Origin: Singulisphaera sp. GP187
GTDB taxonomy: Bacteria > Planctomycetota > Planctomycetia > Isosphaerales > Isosphaeraceae
Assembly: GCF_900129635.1 (NCBI RefSeq)
Contig: NZ_FSRB01000003.1
Span: 124,001 to 188,000, forward strand
DNA: 64,000 nt
Direction: 5' to 3'
Made by a program: the position numbers and the translations under genes. This document shows, piece after piece, positions 15,771 to 25,407 of the stretch. The notes below the pieces were generated by a model. It searched no databases and was not told where the DNA came from. It was given only the letters and a program-made list of their open reading frames with translations. Each line of letters opens with the position of its first letter. Position 1 is the first letter of the stretch.

Positions 15771-17600
15771 ATGGGCTATCGCACCTTGGCCGAATGCGTG
15801 ACCGACCTGCGGACGCGCCGGATGCTGGTCGAGATCGACGAAGAAATCGACCCCTACCTCGAAGCCGCGGCGATCCAGCGCAGGGTCTACGAGGCCGGAG
15901 GACCCGCACTCTGGTTCCGCCGCGTCAAGGGAAGCCCGTTCGGCATGGTCGGGAACCTCTTCGGGACGATCGACCGAACTCGTTTCCTGTTCCGCGACAC
16001 CCTCGAGGCCGTGCGGCGGCTCGTCGAAATCAAGGTGAGCCCCCCCACGCTCCTCCGTAACCCTTGGCGCTACCGGGGGGTGCCAAACACCGCGCTTCAC
16101 TTACTACCGTGGCGGGTCGCCCGCGGCCCGATCCTCGGGCAGACGACCACGATCGACCAGCTACCGCAACTCCAGTCCTGGCCCCGCGACGGCGGTGCCT
16201 TTATTACCCTGCCTCAAGTCTATTCCGAGGATCCCGATCGGCCCGGGCTCTCGAAGTCGAACCTTGGCATGTATCGGGTCCAGCTCTCGGGGAACCAGTA
16301 CGAGCCGAATCGTGAGGTTGGTCTCCACTACCAGATCCATCGCGGGATCGGAGTGCACCACGCCGCGGCGATCCGCCGTGGTGAGCCGCTGCGCGTCAAC
16401 ATCTTCGTGGGCGGCCCGCCGGCCTTGACGGTCGCGGCCGTCATGCCGCTGCCGGAGGGACTCCCCGAGTTGAGCTTCGCCGGGGCTCTGGCAGGGCACC
16501 GGATCCGGATGGTCTCCCCCCCTGGCCAACTGCCGATGCCCGCCGAGGCCGACTTTGTCATCACGGGCACGATCGACCCCGACGTCCGGAAGCCGGAAGG
16601 GCCGTTTGGCGACCACCTCGGCTACTACAGTCTCACCCACGATTTTCCGGTGCTTCGCGTCGACCGAGTCTACCACCGCGCCGGGGCGCTCTGGCCGTTC
16701 ACGTCGGTGGGCCGCCCACCCCAGGAAGACACCTCGTTCGGCGCCTTGATCCACGAGCTCACCGGCCCCTTGGTCCCGACCGTGATCCCGGGTGTCCACG
16801 CCGTCCACGCCGTCGACGCGGCCGGCGTCCACCCCCTCCTCCTGGCGATCGCCAGCGAGCGCTATGTCCCGTATGCCGAGGTCCGTCGACCACAAGAGAT
16901 CCTGACCACCGCCAACGCGATCCTGGGCCAAGGGCAGATGTCGCTGGCCAAGTATCTCTGGATCGTTGCGCGCGAGGACGACCCGACCCTCGATCTCCAC
17001 GACATCCCACGATTCCTCCGGCACGTACTCAAGCGGGTCGACTGGAGCAACGACCTCCACTTCCAGACGCGAACCACGATCGACACCCTCGACTATTCTG
17101 GCCACGGCTTCAACCAAGGCTCAAAGGTCGTCATCGCCGCGGCCGGTCCCGTACGTCGGACCCTGTCCACCGAGCTGCCGGCGGACCTTCGCCTCCCGGA
17201 CGGCTTTCACTCGCCTCGGGTGGCGATGCCGGGCATCCTCGTCATTCAAGGTCCACCGTACGAGCACGGGGCAGAGGTGCTCCGACGACTGACGGAGTCT
17301 GACCGGCCGAGGGATCGAGTCGAAGGGTTCCCGTTGGTCGTCGTTGTCGACGACAGCGAGTTCACCGCGCGGAGCGAGAAGAATTTTCTTTGGGTGACGT
17401 TCACTCGCTCGAATCCCGCGTCCGACATCGAAGGGTTCGGCGCATCGATCACCCAGAAGCACTGGGGCTGCACAGGGTCCCTGGTGATCGACGCGCGGAT
17501 CAAGCCGCACCACGCGCCACCCCTGATCGATGACCCGGCCATCGAACGTAAGGTCGATGCCCTGGCAGGGCCAGGCCGCCCCTTGCACGGAATACTCTGA
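15771..17600 (+). CDS. ubiD: UbiD-family decarboxylase (MqnL-like)
   Basis: prFMN-dependent decarboxylase, 609 aa, somewhat longer than the ~490 aa of E. coli UbiD. Family blocks are MVGNLFGTIDRTRFLF, NLGMYRVQLSGNQYEPNREVGLHYQIHRGIGVHH (prFMN-binding region), EADFVITGTIDPDVRKPEGPFGDHLGYYSL, and LWPFTSVGRPPQEDTSFGALIHELT with the conserved acidic residues. The C-terminal WVTFTRSNPASDIEGF is also family-typical. The ATG at 15771 begins MGYRTLAECVTDL, where homology should start; upstream codons are low complexity. Divergence from ubiE-ubiX-SDR-ubiA and the presence of its cofactor synthase UbiX make menaquinone synthesis by the futalosine route the best reading. Confidence 0.93.
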   Translation: MGYRTLAECVTDLRTRRMLVEIDEEIDPYLEAAAIQRRVYEAGGPALWFRRVKGSPFGMVGNLFGTIDRTRFLFRDTLEAVRRLVEIKVSPPTLLRNPWRYRGVPNTALHLLPWRVARGPILGQTTTIDQLPQLQSWPRDGGAFITLPQVYSEDPDRPGLSKSNLGMYRVQLSGNQYEPNREVGLHYQIHRGIGVHHAAAIRRGEPLRVNIFVGGPPALTVAAVMPLPEGLPELSFAGALAGHRIRMVSPPGQLPMPAEADFVITGTIDPDVRKPEGPFGDHLGYYSLTHDFPVLRVDRVYHRAGALWPFTSVGRPPQEDTSFGALIHELTGPLVPTVIPGVHAVHAVDAAGVHPLLLAIASERYVPYAEVRRPQEILTTANAILGQGQMSLAKYLWIVAREDDPTLDLHDIPRFLRHVLKRVDWSNDLHFQTRTTIDTLDYSGHGFNQGSKVVIAAAGPVRRTLSTELPADLRLPDGFHSPRVAMPGILVIQGPPYEHGAEVLRRLTESDRPRDRVEGFPLVVVVDDSEFTARSEKNFLWVTFTRSNPASDIEGFGASITQKHWGCTGSLVIDARIKPHHAPPLIDDPAIERKVDALAGPGRPLHGIL

Positions 17601-17610
17601 GACGTTGATT

Positions 17611-17783
17611 TCGGTTTTCTTTGATTTTCTGATGGACAAATCGCAGCGATGCACCGGCCGCTGGGTGCCACGGGTTGTACTCAACCCGCGAGCGACCGCC
17701 CGGGTTTCTGGCTCACGAGTTGAGTACAACCCGTGGCACCCAGGGCTTGCACAGCATTCAAGATCAGGAAAGACCAGATCCAC
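17611..17783. repeat. Dispersed repeat, copy 1 (palindromic version)
   Basis: Begins TCGGTTTTCTTTGATTTTCT and contains TGGGTGCCACGGGTTGTAC. It resembles 38103-38204 along its length, except that copy 2 lacks the second palindrome arm. Within it, 17661-17685 and 17719-17743 are a perfect 25-bp inverted repeat with a 33-nt loop. It lies just after ubiD. Confidence 0.7.
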
Positions 17784-17846
17784 CTGTCAAGGAATGATTC
17801 GCTCGCCAATAAGACACAACCACCCGCCAGTGAGCGAGGAATCCCC

Positions 17847-17876
17847 CTCGTTCCCACGGGGGGCCGTGGGAACGAG
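17847..17876. terminator. Strong 13-bp hairpin between ubiD and the radical SAM gene
   Basis: CTCGTTCCCACGG and CCGTGGGAACGAG form a perfect 13-bp stem around GGGG. It lies between convergent genes, so it may be a bidirectional terminator; it also looks like a dispersed extragenic palindrome. No T tract on either side. Confidence 0.55.
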
Positions 17877-17930
17877 TCGCGAGCAGCTTCCTCGCCCTGG
17901 CTCGGGTCGTTGAAAAGAACGCCCAAGTGT

Positions 17931-19493
<1,563 letters not shown>

Positions 19494-20024
19494 CGAGCGT
19501 GTCCCGGCCACGGGTGCGCATGGGATCCCCTGCCGAACCTCGGCGTGGTCTCCTTGAGCCCGGAGCAAGCGCGAGGTTAGCAACAGCCAGTCCGAGCCAC
19601 AAGGGCCTCGGTTCAATTCGCTTGCGGAAACGGGTCGGAACCACGCTCGGACAATTCGGTTCCACGGCGTGAAGACGCAAGCCAGGCCTCAATTAATCAC
19701 ACAAACTCTTCTCAATCTCATCGACCTAGCGACACGACCCAAACAACCCATTCCTCCCATTTCTCCACAGGTCGCCCGTGGTACGGGGCAAGTCAACCCC
19801 CTGGGTCCAAGTCGACCCGATCGAGCCCGGTCGAGGCCCCAAAGTCCTAATGATTTCAGCCATCATTAAGTCCTTGGGGTGCAAAGGGAATATCATGCCG
19901 ACCCACAGACTTAGGAATTCCGAAAGATTGGGGTACAATCCGAGCCTGATTCTTCCGATACTACCGATAATTACGTGGAGACTTTCGGACGGATCCGACG
20001 TTTCTTCTGGTGGACGCCGCGCTC
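19494..20024. promoter_or_regulatory. Intergenic region with a possible promoter at 19911-19939
   Basis: This 530-bp gap has no convincing gene. TTAGGA (19911-19916), 17 nt, TACAAT (19934-19939) is a weak sigma-70-like promoter facing the small gene at 20025. The remainder would hold the radical SAM promoter on minus, not recognised. Confidence 0.3.
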
Positions 20025-20462
20025 ATGGATCGAGCCTGGATTGTACGGTTGACCTTCCGACGCTTGATCCTTGTCGCAATTGCGTTCCAGGCGATGACGC
20101 CGGACCTCCTCGATGAAACCTGGATTTCCCAGTCGCTTCCACCCGATGCCCTGGTTGCGGCCACGAGCCCGACGCCCAGCCGCAAGGCATTTCGATTCCC
20201 GAGTTTTCCCCTTGAATCCGAGGCCGTTCCCGCGGAATCCGCGGCTGGCAACGATTCGCCCGAGAATCTCTGCGAGCCGATCTGGCCGGAGCTAGGTCTC
20301 AGGCTTGATCGCAATGGGAGCACTCCCGCGCAACTTAAGCCTGAAGTTTACCTCCCACGCGTTCCATTGACATTGGGGCAGGCCCCGGCCGGGTTGAGAC
20401 TCGCTCTCGATTCCGCAAAGACCGTTTTGCGGTCGAAGCTCCCGCTTCGACTGATCTGCTGA
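20025..20462 (+). CDS. Hypothetical protein, possibly exported
   Basis: A 145-aa protein not recognised as any family. It begins MDRAWIVRLTFRRLILVAIAFQAMTPDLLDETWI: basic residues then a short hydrophobic stretch, weakly like a signal or membrane anchor. The remainder is Pro/Leu/Ser rich (AVPAESAAGNDSPENLCEPIWPELGLRLDRNG) and ends with a Cys. A GTG at 20010 gives five more residues. No clear Shine-Dalgarno precedes either start, but a promoter-like TACAAT is ~85 nt upstream and codon use is coherent. It may be a real lineage-specific gene or a chance frame. Confidence 0.45.
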   Translation: MDRAWIVRLTFRRLILVAIAFQAMTPDLLDETWISQSLPPDALVAATSPTPSRKAFRFPSFPLESEAVPAESAAGNDSPENLCEPIWPELGLRLDRNGSTPAQLKPEVYLPRVPLTLGQAPAGLRLALDSAKTVLRSKLPLRLIC

Positions 20463-20940
20463 GTTCCTCTCCGAGATCGCGTCGCTGTCCCCTCTGCGGA
20501 GTTGCGTTTTTAAAGTCAGGCGCCGCGAAACCGCTCGGCGTGTCGGGTGCCCCCGCGCGAAGAGAAGGGGGCAGGATCGACTGCCGATCGCATCGACCAC
20601 AAAAACACCCCAGATTTTCGATCATTTGAACGCAGAGCGGACCGCCGCCGCCGCTGGTCCAACTTCAGCCCCCACTCGCCCAAAACGAACTCGATCAATA
20701 AGTATACGAGTTCTCGTCGATTCAAAAACCTTCGGACGTTTTTTTGAGACGTACCGCGGGTAAGAACCGACTCATGGCATTTGGCGGATTCTATCTAGCC
20801 TGATGGATTCGGGTGCTCACCGGGACGACACCTCCTGACTCGTGAACTTCGGCCACGCAAGCGGGCCCTTGGTTCTTGTGTGGGGATCGTCCCGCACGAC
20901 CACGCAAACTTTAAACACTTGATATGAAGAGGCGATAACC
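20463..20940. other. Intergenic region, no recognised feature
   Basis: About 480 bp, locally more AT-rich near 20690-20780. The short frames seen have no ribosome-binding sites or domains. It probably contains the promoter for the small membrane protein and phosphodiesterase genes. Confidence 0.4.
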
Positions 20941-21171
20941 ATGGTGTCGACCGTCGTTCTGCTTGCCTATTTCGGACCGGAAACCGTTCTGCCGATGACG
21001 TCGGTGATCGCAACGGCAGTTGGACTCTTTATGATGTTTGGCCGCAATACTTTACGCTTCCTCTTCCGTTGGCGGCGGGTGGACTTGACCGCGCCGAAAA
21101 CGGCCGAAGCCGTGCGAGGTCCACACTTCTCGCCAAATCGCAAGGAACAGCCCGTTCAACCGCGACGCTGA
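20941..21171 (+). CDS. Small membrane protein of unknown function
   Basis: A 76-aa protein with one or two hydrophobic segments in its first 40 residues (STVVLLAYFGPETVLPMTSVIATAVGLFMMFG), then a basic FRWRR stop-transfer patch and a hydrophilic Lys/Arg/Pro tail. A Shine-Dalgarno, AAGAGGCG, lies ~8 nt before the ATG, which supports translation. It ends 110 nt before the phosphodiesterase and probably shares its transcript. No family is recognised; it could be a membrane partner of the downstream phosphatase-superfamily enzymes. Confidence 0.65.
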   Translation: MVSTVVLLAYFGPETVLPMTSVIATAVGLFMMFGRNTLRFLFRWRRVDLTAPKTAEAVRGPHFSPNRKEQPVQPRR

Positions 21172-21281
21172 AATCAATATCGGAGGGTACGAAGCCTTCG
21201 CGACAGGAAGGTCGAGCAACCAGTGACACGATCGATTGCCGACGACGGCTGAAGCCGTTGGGAACCGAGGAGGTTGAAGCG

Positions 21282-23138
21282 TTGATAAAGAAGACGATCG
21301 TGATCGGTCTGGACGGTCTCGAACCCCGGATCGTCGAAACGATGCTCGAGGCGGGGCAACTGCCCAACCTGGCGGAGCTCAAGAGACGCGGCGGCTATTC
21401 GAGGGTCGCGACCACATCCCCAGCCCAGACCCCGGTGGCCTGGTCGACCTTTGCAACGGGGGTGAACCCTGGCGGTCACGGGATCTTCGACTTTATCAGA
21501 CGCGACCCTCGGACCTATCTTCCCGATTTCGCCCTGAACCGTTACGAGGCCAGGGGCGCTTTCCTCCCTCCCAAGGCCGTCAATCTGAGGCGTGGAAAGC
21601 CGGTCTGGGACCTTCTCACCGAGGCCGGACTCAGCTCCACGATCGTGCGCTGCCCGTGTACCTACCCACCGGACCCGCTCCGAGGCAGAATGCTCTCGGG
21701 CATGGGGGTTCCGGACCTCCGCGGAGGACTGGGGACGGCCACTTATTATACGTCGAATGACGAGGTGAAGCCGGGCGAGAGCGAGAACATCGTCCGACTT
21801 CCGGCCGGAATCGATCGTCCGATCGAAACCTATTTGATCGGGCCGAGGAACCCGAAGGGCGGGGGGGATCTCCGGTTCGATGTGACCCTCCACCCTGATC
21901 TCGACGGTCGCCGGGTCCTCCTGCGTTCGGCGGGCGCCCCCAAGGAACTCGAAATTCGCGAGGGGCAATGGAGCGACTGGATCCGGGTCAAATTCAAGCT
22001 CGGCATGCTCCAATCCGTGCGCGGGCTCGTCAGGTTCCACCTCGTCCAGCTCGAGCCGACGCTCGCCCTTTATGCGTCGCCGATCAATTTCGACGTCGAG
22101 ACGCCCTTGTTTCCGATCAGCCAGCCGGCGGATTACGCGGCGAGCTTAGCGGAAGACATCGGGAGCCTCTATCACACGACGGGCATGGTCGAGGATCATG
22201 CCGGCTTGAATAACGAGCGGTTTGGCGAAGACGCCTTCCTCGACCAGTGCGACACCGCCTGGCGCGAGCGCGAAGCGATGTTGCTCCGCGAGCTCGATCG
22301 CTTCGACGAAGGACTACTCTACTGCCTGTTCGACACTCCCGATCGGGTCCAGCACCTGTTCTGGCGCTACCTCGAACCCGATCATCCGGCGAATCAGGGC
22401 CGAGCACCATCCCCCGCCTATGCCGGGGTCATCGAAGATCAATATCGCCGCGGCGATGAAATCGTCGGCAAAGCCCTTCAGCATGCGGATGATGACACCT
22501 TTGTCATCGTCCTCAGTGACCACGGATTCGGCAGCTTCCAACGTGGCGTCAACCTGAACACGTTGCTCCACGATCAAGGCCTCCTGACCCTCCGAGACGG
22601 CCTGAAACCGGGCGAAGAGGCAGGCGACTTTCTCAAAAGTGTGGATTGGAGCAAAACGAAGGCCTACGCGCTCGGCCTCAGTGGGATCTACCTCAATCTC
22701 GAGGGCCGAGAGAGCCAGGGGATCGTCAAACCCAACGACGTCGCCAGCCTCAAGACGTCGATCGCGGCGGGATTGGCGGGCCTGGTCGATTCCGCCACGA
22801 ACGAGGTCGCCATCCGCACGGTCCGACCGCGCGAGTCGGTCTACAGCGGCCCCTTCGTTGAGGAAGCCCCTGACCTGCTGGTGAATTTCTCGCGGGGCTA
22901 CCGGATCTCATGGGGCTCGTCGCTGGGCGGGGTCGGTGAGGGCCACTTCGAGGACAACCGCAAGAAGTGGAGCGGCGATCATATCGTCGATCCCACGCTC
23001 GTACCGGGGGTCCTTTTCATGAACAAGCCCTTCGATGGCAAGGACGCCGCGCTGCTCGACCTGGCGCCGACCATCCTCAATGCCTTGGGGGTGCCCAAGG
23101 GCGCCGCCATGGAAGGCAAGTCACTGCTTGCGGATTGA
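21282..23138 (+). CDS. Alkaline phosphatase family protein (type I phosphodiesterase/nucleotide pyrophosphatase fold)
   Basis: A 618-aa metalloenzyme of the alkaline-phosphatase superfamily. Metal/nucleophile motifs are GLDGLEP (Asp11) at the N-terminus, SPAQTPVAWSTFATGVNPGGHGIFDF with Thr50 as likely nucleophile, VLSDHGFG in the middle, and GEGHFEDNRKKWSGDHI plus APTILNALGVP near the end. A central insert precedes the DTPDRVQHLFWRYL segment. The start is a TTG at 21282: GAGGAGG lies ~8 nt upstream and the beta-strand KKTIVIGLDG follows at once; no ATG fits. No signal peptide is seen, so it is probably cytoplasmic or peripheral. It is followed within 100 nt by a second superfamily member, suggesting a joint role in phosphoester or glycan chemistry. 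Confidence 0.88.
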   Translation: MIKKTIVIGLDGLEPRIVETMLEAGQLPNLAELKRRGGYSRVATTSPAQTPVAWSTFATGVNPGGHGIFDFIRRDPRTYLPDFALNRYEARGAFLPPKAVNLRRGKPVWDLLTEAGLSSTIVRCPCTYPPDPLRGRMLSGMGVPDLRGGLGTATYYTSNDEVKPGESENIVRLPAGIDRPIETYLIGPRNPKGGGDLRFDVTLHPDLDGRRVLLRSAGAPKELEIREGQWSDWIRVKFKLGMLQSVRGLVRFHLVQLEPTLALYASPINFDVETPLFPISQPADYAASLAEDIGSLYHTTGMVEDHAGLNNERFGEDAFLDQCDTAWREREAMLLRELDRFDEGLLYCLFDTPDRVQHLFWRYLEPDHPANQGRAPSPAYAGVIEDQYRRGDEIVGKALQHADDDTFVIVLSDHGFGSFQRGVNLNTLLHDQGLLTLRDGLKPGEEAGDFLKSVDWSKTKAYALGLSGIYLNLEGRESQGIVKPNDVASLKTSIAAGLAGLVDSATNEVAIRTVRPRESVYSGPFVEEAPDLLVNFSRGYRISWGSSLGGVGEGHFEDNRKKWSGDHIVDPTLVPGVLFMNKPFDGKDAALLDLAPTILNALGVPKGAAMEGKSLLAD

Positions 23139-23236
23139 GAGTCGGTACCGTCGCGCATCCCGATCACGGCCGCGTTCACCGTCGGATGGTACGTTTCAGG
23201 AGCCCGCCGCTGCCGGGCGATCAGGAGGATTGGCTT

Positions 23237-25246
23237 GTGGTGAACGTCGCTCGAGAGTTTGGCAACAGGATCCGTGGACTCGGTTCATTGCAACGCATCG
23301 ACGCTCGACGAACCGAGGGCACGGGCGAAGCCGCTTCCCGATCGAGCTCACGACTCCTGATCGCAAACGCTCTGATCTTCGGGCTCGTCACCGGCTTCCT
23401 CGAACTGGCCCTTGTGCTCGCCCAGGATGCGCTGATCCGCACGATCACGATGGACTCGCTCCGCACAAACCTCCACTTCATGTGGATGATTCCGCTGGCG
23501 GACGTTGCGATCTTTGGAACTTGTGGCTTGCTGTTTGGCTGGCTGGCCAGGCGTCGCCCAGAGTTCGCCACCAAGTGGGCCTTCTTGACGATGTCGGCCA
23601 TGCTCGCCCTCGCCTTGCTGATGCGGTTCGACGGCCTCTACATGATCGCTCGGATCGTGTTGTCGATGGGGATCGCCGGCTCGATTGGCCCTTGGCTCGA
23701 GGCCCGCGCCTTGGCCTTCCCTCGCCTGACGCGCTGGGGCCTACCGCTGCTGGGCGGTGGCTTGATCGTGCTGATCGCGGTCGATTTCACGCGAGTGGCG
23801 ACCGCCGAAAGCCGAACGCTCGGCCGTCTACCCGCCGCGTCTCCCCAGGCGCCCAACGTACTCTTCCTCGTCATGGATAACGTCCGTGCCGCCAGCGCCA
23901 GCCTCAATGGCCACGACCGCCCCACCACGCCCAACCTCGATCGACTCGCGGCTCGCGGCATTCGCTTTGAGGAAGCCCGTTCCATCGCGTCGTGGACGCT
24001 CCCGTCCCATGCGGGCATGTTTACGGGCCAATGGCACCACCGCCTCACCGTGGGGTGGGATCAGGCGCTCGACAAAACGTATCCGACCCTGGCCGAATAT
24101 CTCTCGAACCAGGGGTACGCCACCGCCGGGTTCGTCGGGAACATCTATTACTGCAACCGCCGGTACGGGCTCGACCGTGGTTTTGCCCGCTATGAAGATT
24201 ACTACGAAAATCAGACCGTCTCTCCCTACGAGATCATCCGGAGCTCGAGCCTGGGCCGCTGCCTGCTGCCGCTGGTCGGTTACCCGGTCCGGGTCGGCTT
24301 TGCCGAGGTTTATCGTCGAAAGAGCGCCGACCTGCTGAATCAGGACCTGCTGGGATGGCTCTCGAAGCGCCGGGACAGTCGACCGTTCTTCGCGTTCGTC
24401 AACTATTACGACGCCCACGCCCCTTGCGTGCTCCCCGAGGGGTCGCATCGCCGGTTCGGCCATGCCGAACGACCGCACAAAGAGCAGATCGCAGCGCTCA
24501 AGCGCTACCAGCGACTCATGGCCAACACCTTGAAACCCGAGGACGGCGACAAGAACGAGGTCGACCGGGAAGGGATCGAGGTTCTCAGAGATTCGTATGA
24601 GAGTTGTATTGCCTACATCGACGCCCAGATCGGCCGACTGTTCGCCGACCTCGAGCGCCAGGGGATCCTCGAGAATACCATGGTGGTGGTGACGTCCGAC
24701 CATGGCGAGCACTTCAACGAGCACGGATTCGTCGGCCACGGCCAGAGCGTCTACCGCCGCGAGGTCCACGTTCCGTTGCTGATCATCCCCCCGTCGAGCC
24801 GTTCGGTCGTGGCCAAGGGCATCATTCCCGAGCCAGTATCGCTCCGTGACTTACCCGCGACGATCGTCGACATCCTTGCGATCAAGGACAAGTCGCCATT
24901 CCCCGGCGGCTCGCTCGCCCCGCTCTGGAATTCGAACGGGTCGTCGGATTCGCTCCAGCCCCCCTCGCCGGTGCTCTCAGAAGTCGGCCACAAGCTCCAC
25001 GTCCCCCGGATGGAGCAGATCCCGTCAACCGTGGGCGAGGTCAAGGCGCTCATTTCCGAGGGAAAAGTCTACATTCGCAACTCAGGAGCCAAAGAAGAGG
25101 TTTTCGACCTCCATGTGGATCCGTTGGAGAAAACGGACATCGTCGCCGCCAAGGATCTCCATCCTTCGTTGGAGCATTTTCGATCCACGCTGAAACAAAT
25201 CCTCGCCGGCAAGGATGTCAACGCGGAAGAACTTGCCCGGGATTGA
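23237..25246 (+). CDS. Membrane-anchored sulfatase-like hydrolase/phosphotransferase
   Basis: A 669-aa protein with about five N-terminal membrane helices (first ~41-62, others around 80-110, 118-136, 140-165 and 178-198), followed by a sulfatase-fold domain from ~residue 215: APNVLFLVMDNVRAASASLNGHDRPTTPNLDRLAARG, then WTLPSHAGMFTG, FVNYYDAHAPC, and VVTSDHGEHFNEHGFVGHG. The position normally held by the formylglycine Cys/Ser is Thr254 (T-L-P-S-H), as in lipoteichoic-acid-synthase-type phosphotransferases, so a classical sulfatase is unlikely. The start is GTG 23237 or 23240 with AGGAGG 7-10 nt upstream. It lies ~100 nt after the phosphodiesterase, same strand. It probably acts on envelope lipids or polymers outside the membrane. 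Confidence 0.85.
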   Translation: MVNVAREFGNRIRGLGSLQRIDARRTEGTGEAASRSSSRLLIANALIFGLVTGFLELALVLAQDALIRTITMDSLRTNLHFMWMIPLADVAIFGTCGLLFGWLARRRPEFATKWAFLTMSAMLALALLMRFDGLYMIARIVLSMGIAGSIGPWLEARALAFPRLTRWGLPLLGGGLIVLIAVDFTRVATAESRTLGRLPAASPQAPNVLFLVMDNVRAASASLNGHDRPTTPNLDRLAARGIRFEEARSIASWTLPSHAGMFTGQWHHRLTVGWDQALDKTYPTLAEYLSNQGYATAGFVGNIYYCNRRYGLDRGFARYEDYYENQTVSPYEIIRSSSLGRCLLPLVGYPVRVGFAEVYRRKSADLLNQDLLGWLSKRRDSRPFFAFVNYYDAHAPCVLPEGSHRRFGHAERPHKEQIAALKRYQRLMANTLKPEDGDKNEVDREGIEVLRDSYESCIAYIDAQIGRLFADLERQGILENTMVVVTSDHGEHFNEHGFVGHGQSVYRREVHVPLLIIPPSSRSVVAKGIIPEPVSLRDLPATIVDILAIKDKSPFPGGSLAPLWNSNGSSDSLQPPSPVLSEVGHKLHVPRMEQIPSTVGEVKALISEGKVYIRNSGAKEEVFDLHVDPLEKTDIVAAKDLHPSLEHFRSTLKQILAGKDVNAEELARD

Positions 25247-25280
25247 GCTCAGGCCGCGGAGCCAAAATATTCACGAATTC

Positions 25281-25377
25281 AACCACGAATAACCTGAATG
25301 ACACGAATCATTTAAAAAATACATGATTGATTCAGAAAAACGAATTCCATTTGCATTCATTCGTGTTATTCGTGGTT
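25281..25377. repeat. AT-rich inverted repeat between convergent genes
   Basis: AACCACGAATAAC followed by ACACGAAT (25281-25308, with a 7-nt interruption) is matched in reverse complement by ATTCGTGTTATTCGTGGTT (25359-25377). The region is much more AT-rich than its surroundings. It lies between the convergent sulfatase-like and acetyl-CoA synthetase genes and may act as a terminator or be a dispersed palindrome. Confidence 0.6.
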
Positions 25378-25407
25378 AAATTTTTCGTTTTGGATTGGCG
25401 TAGAACC

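Noticed and set aside
21069..21281. Upstream extension of the phosphodiesterase to 21069
   Set aside because: The added 71 residues overlap the small membrane gene and lack homology; a TTG with GAGGAGG at 21282 fits better.
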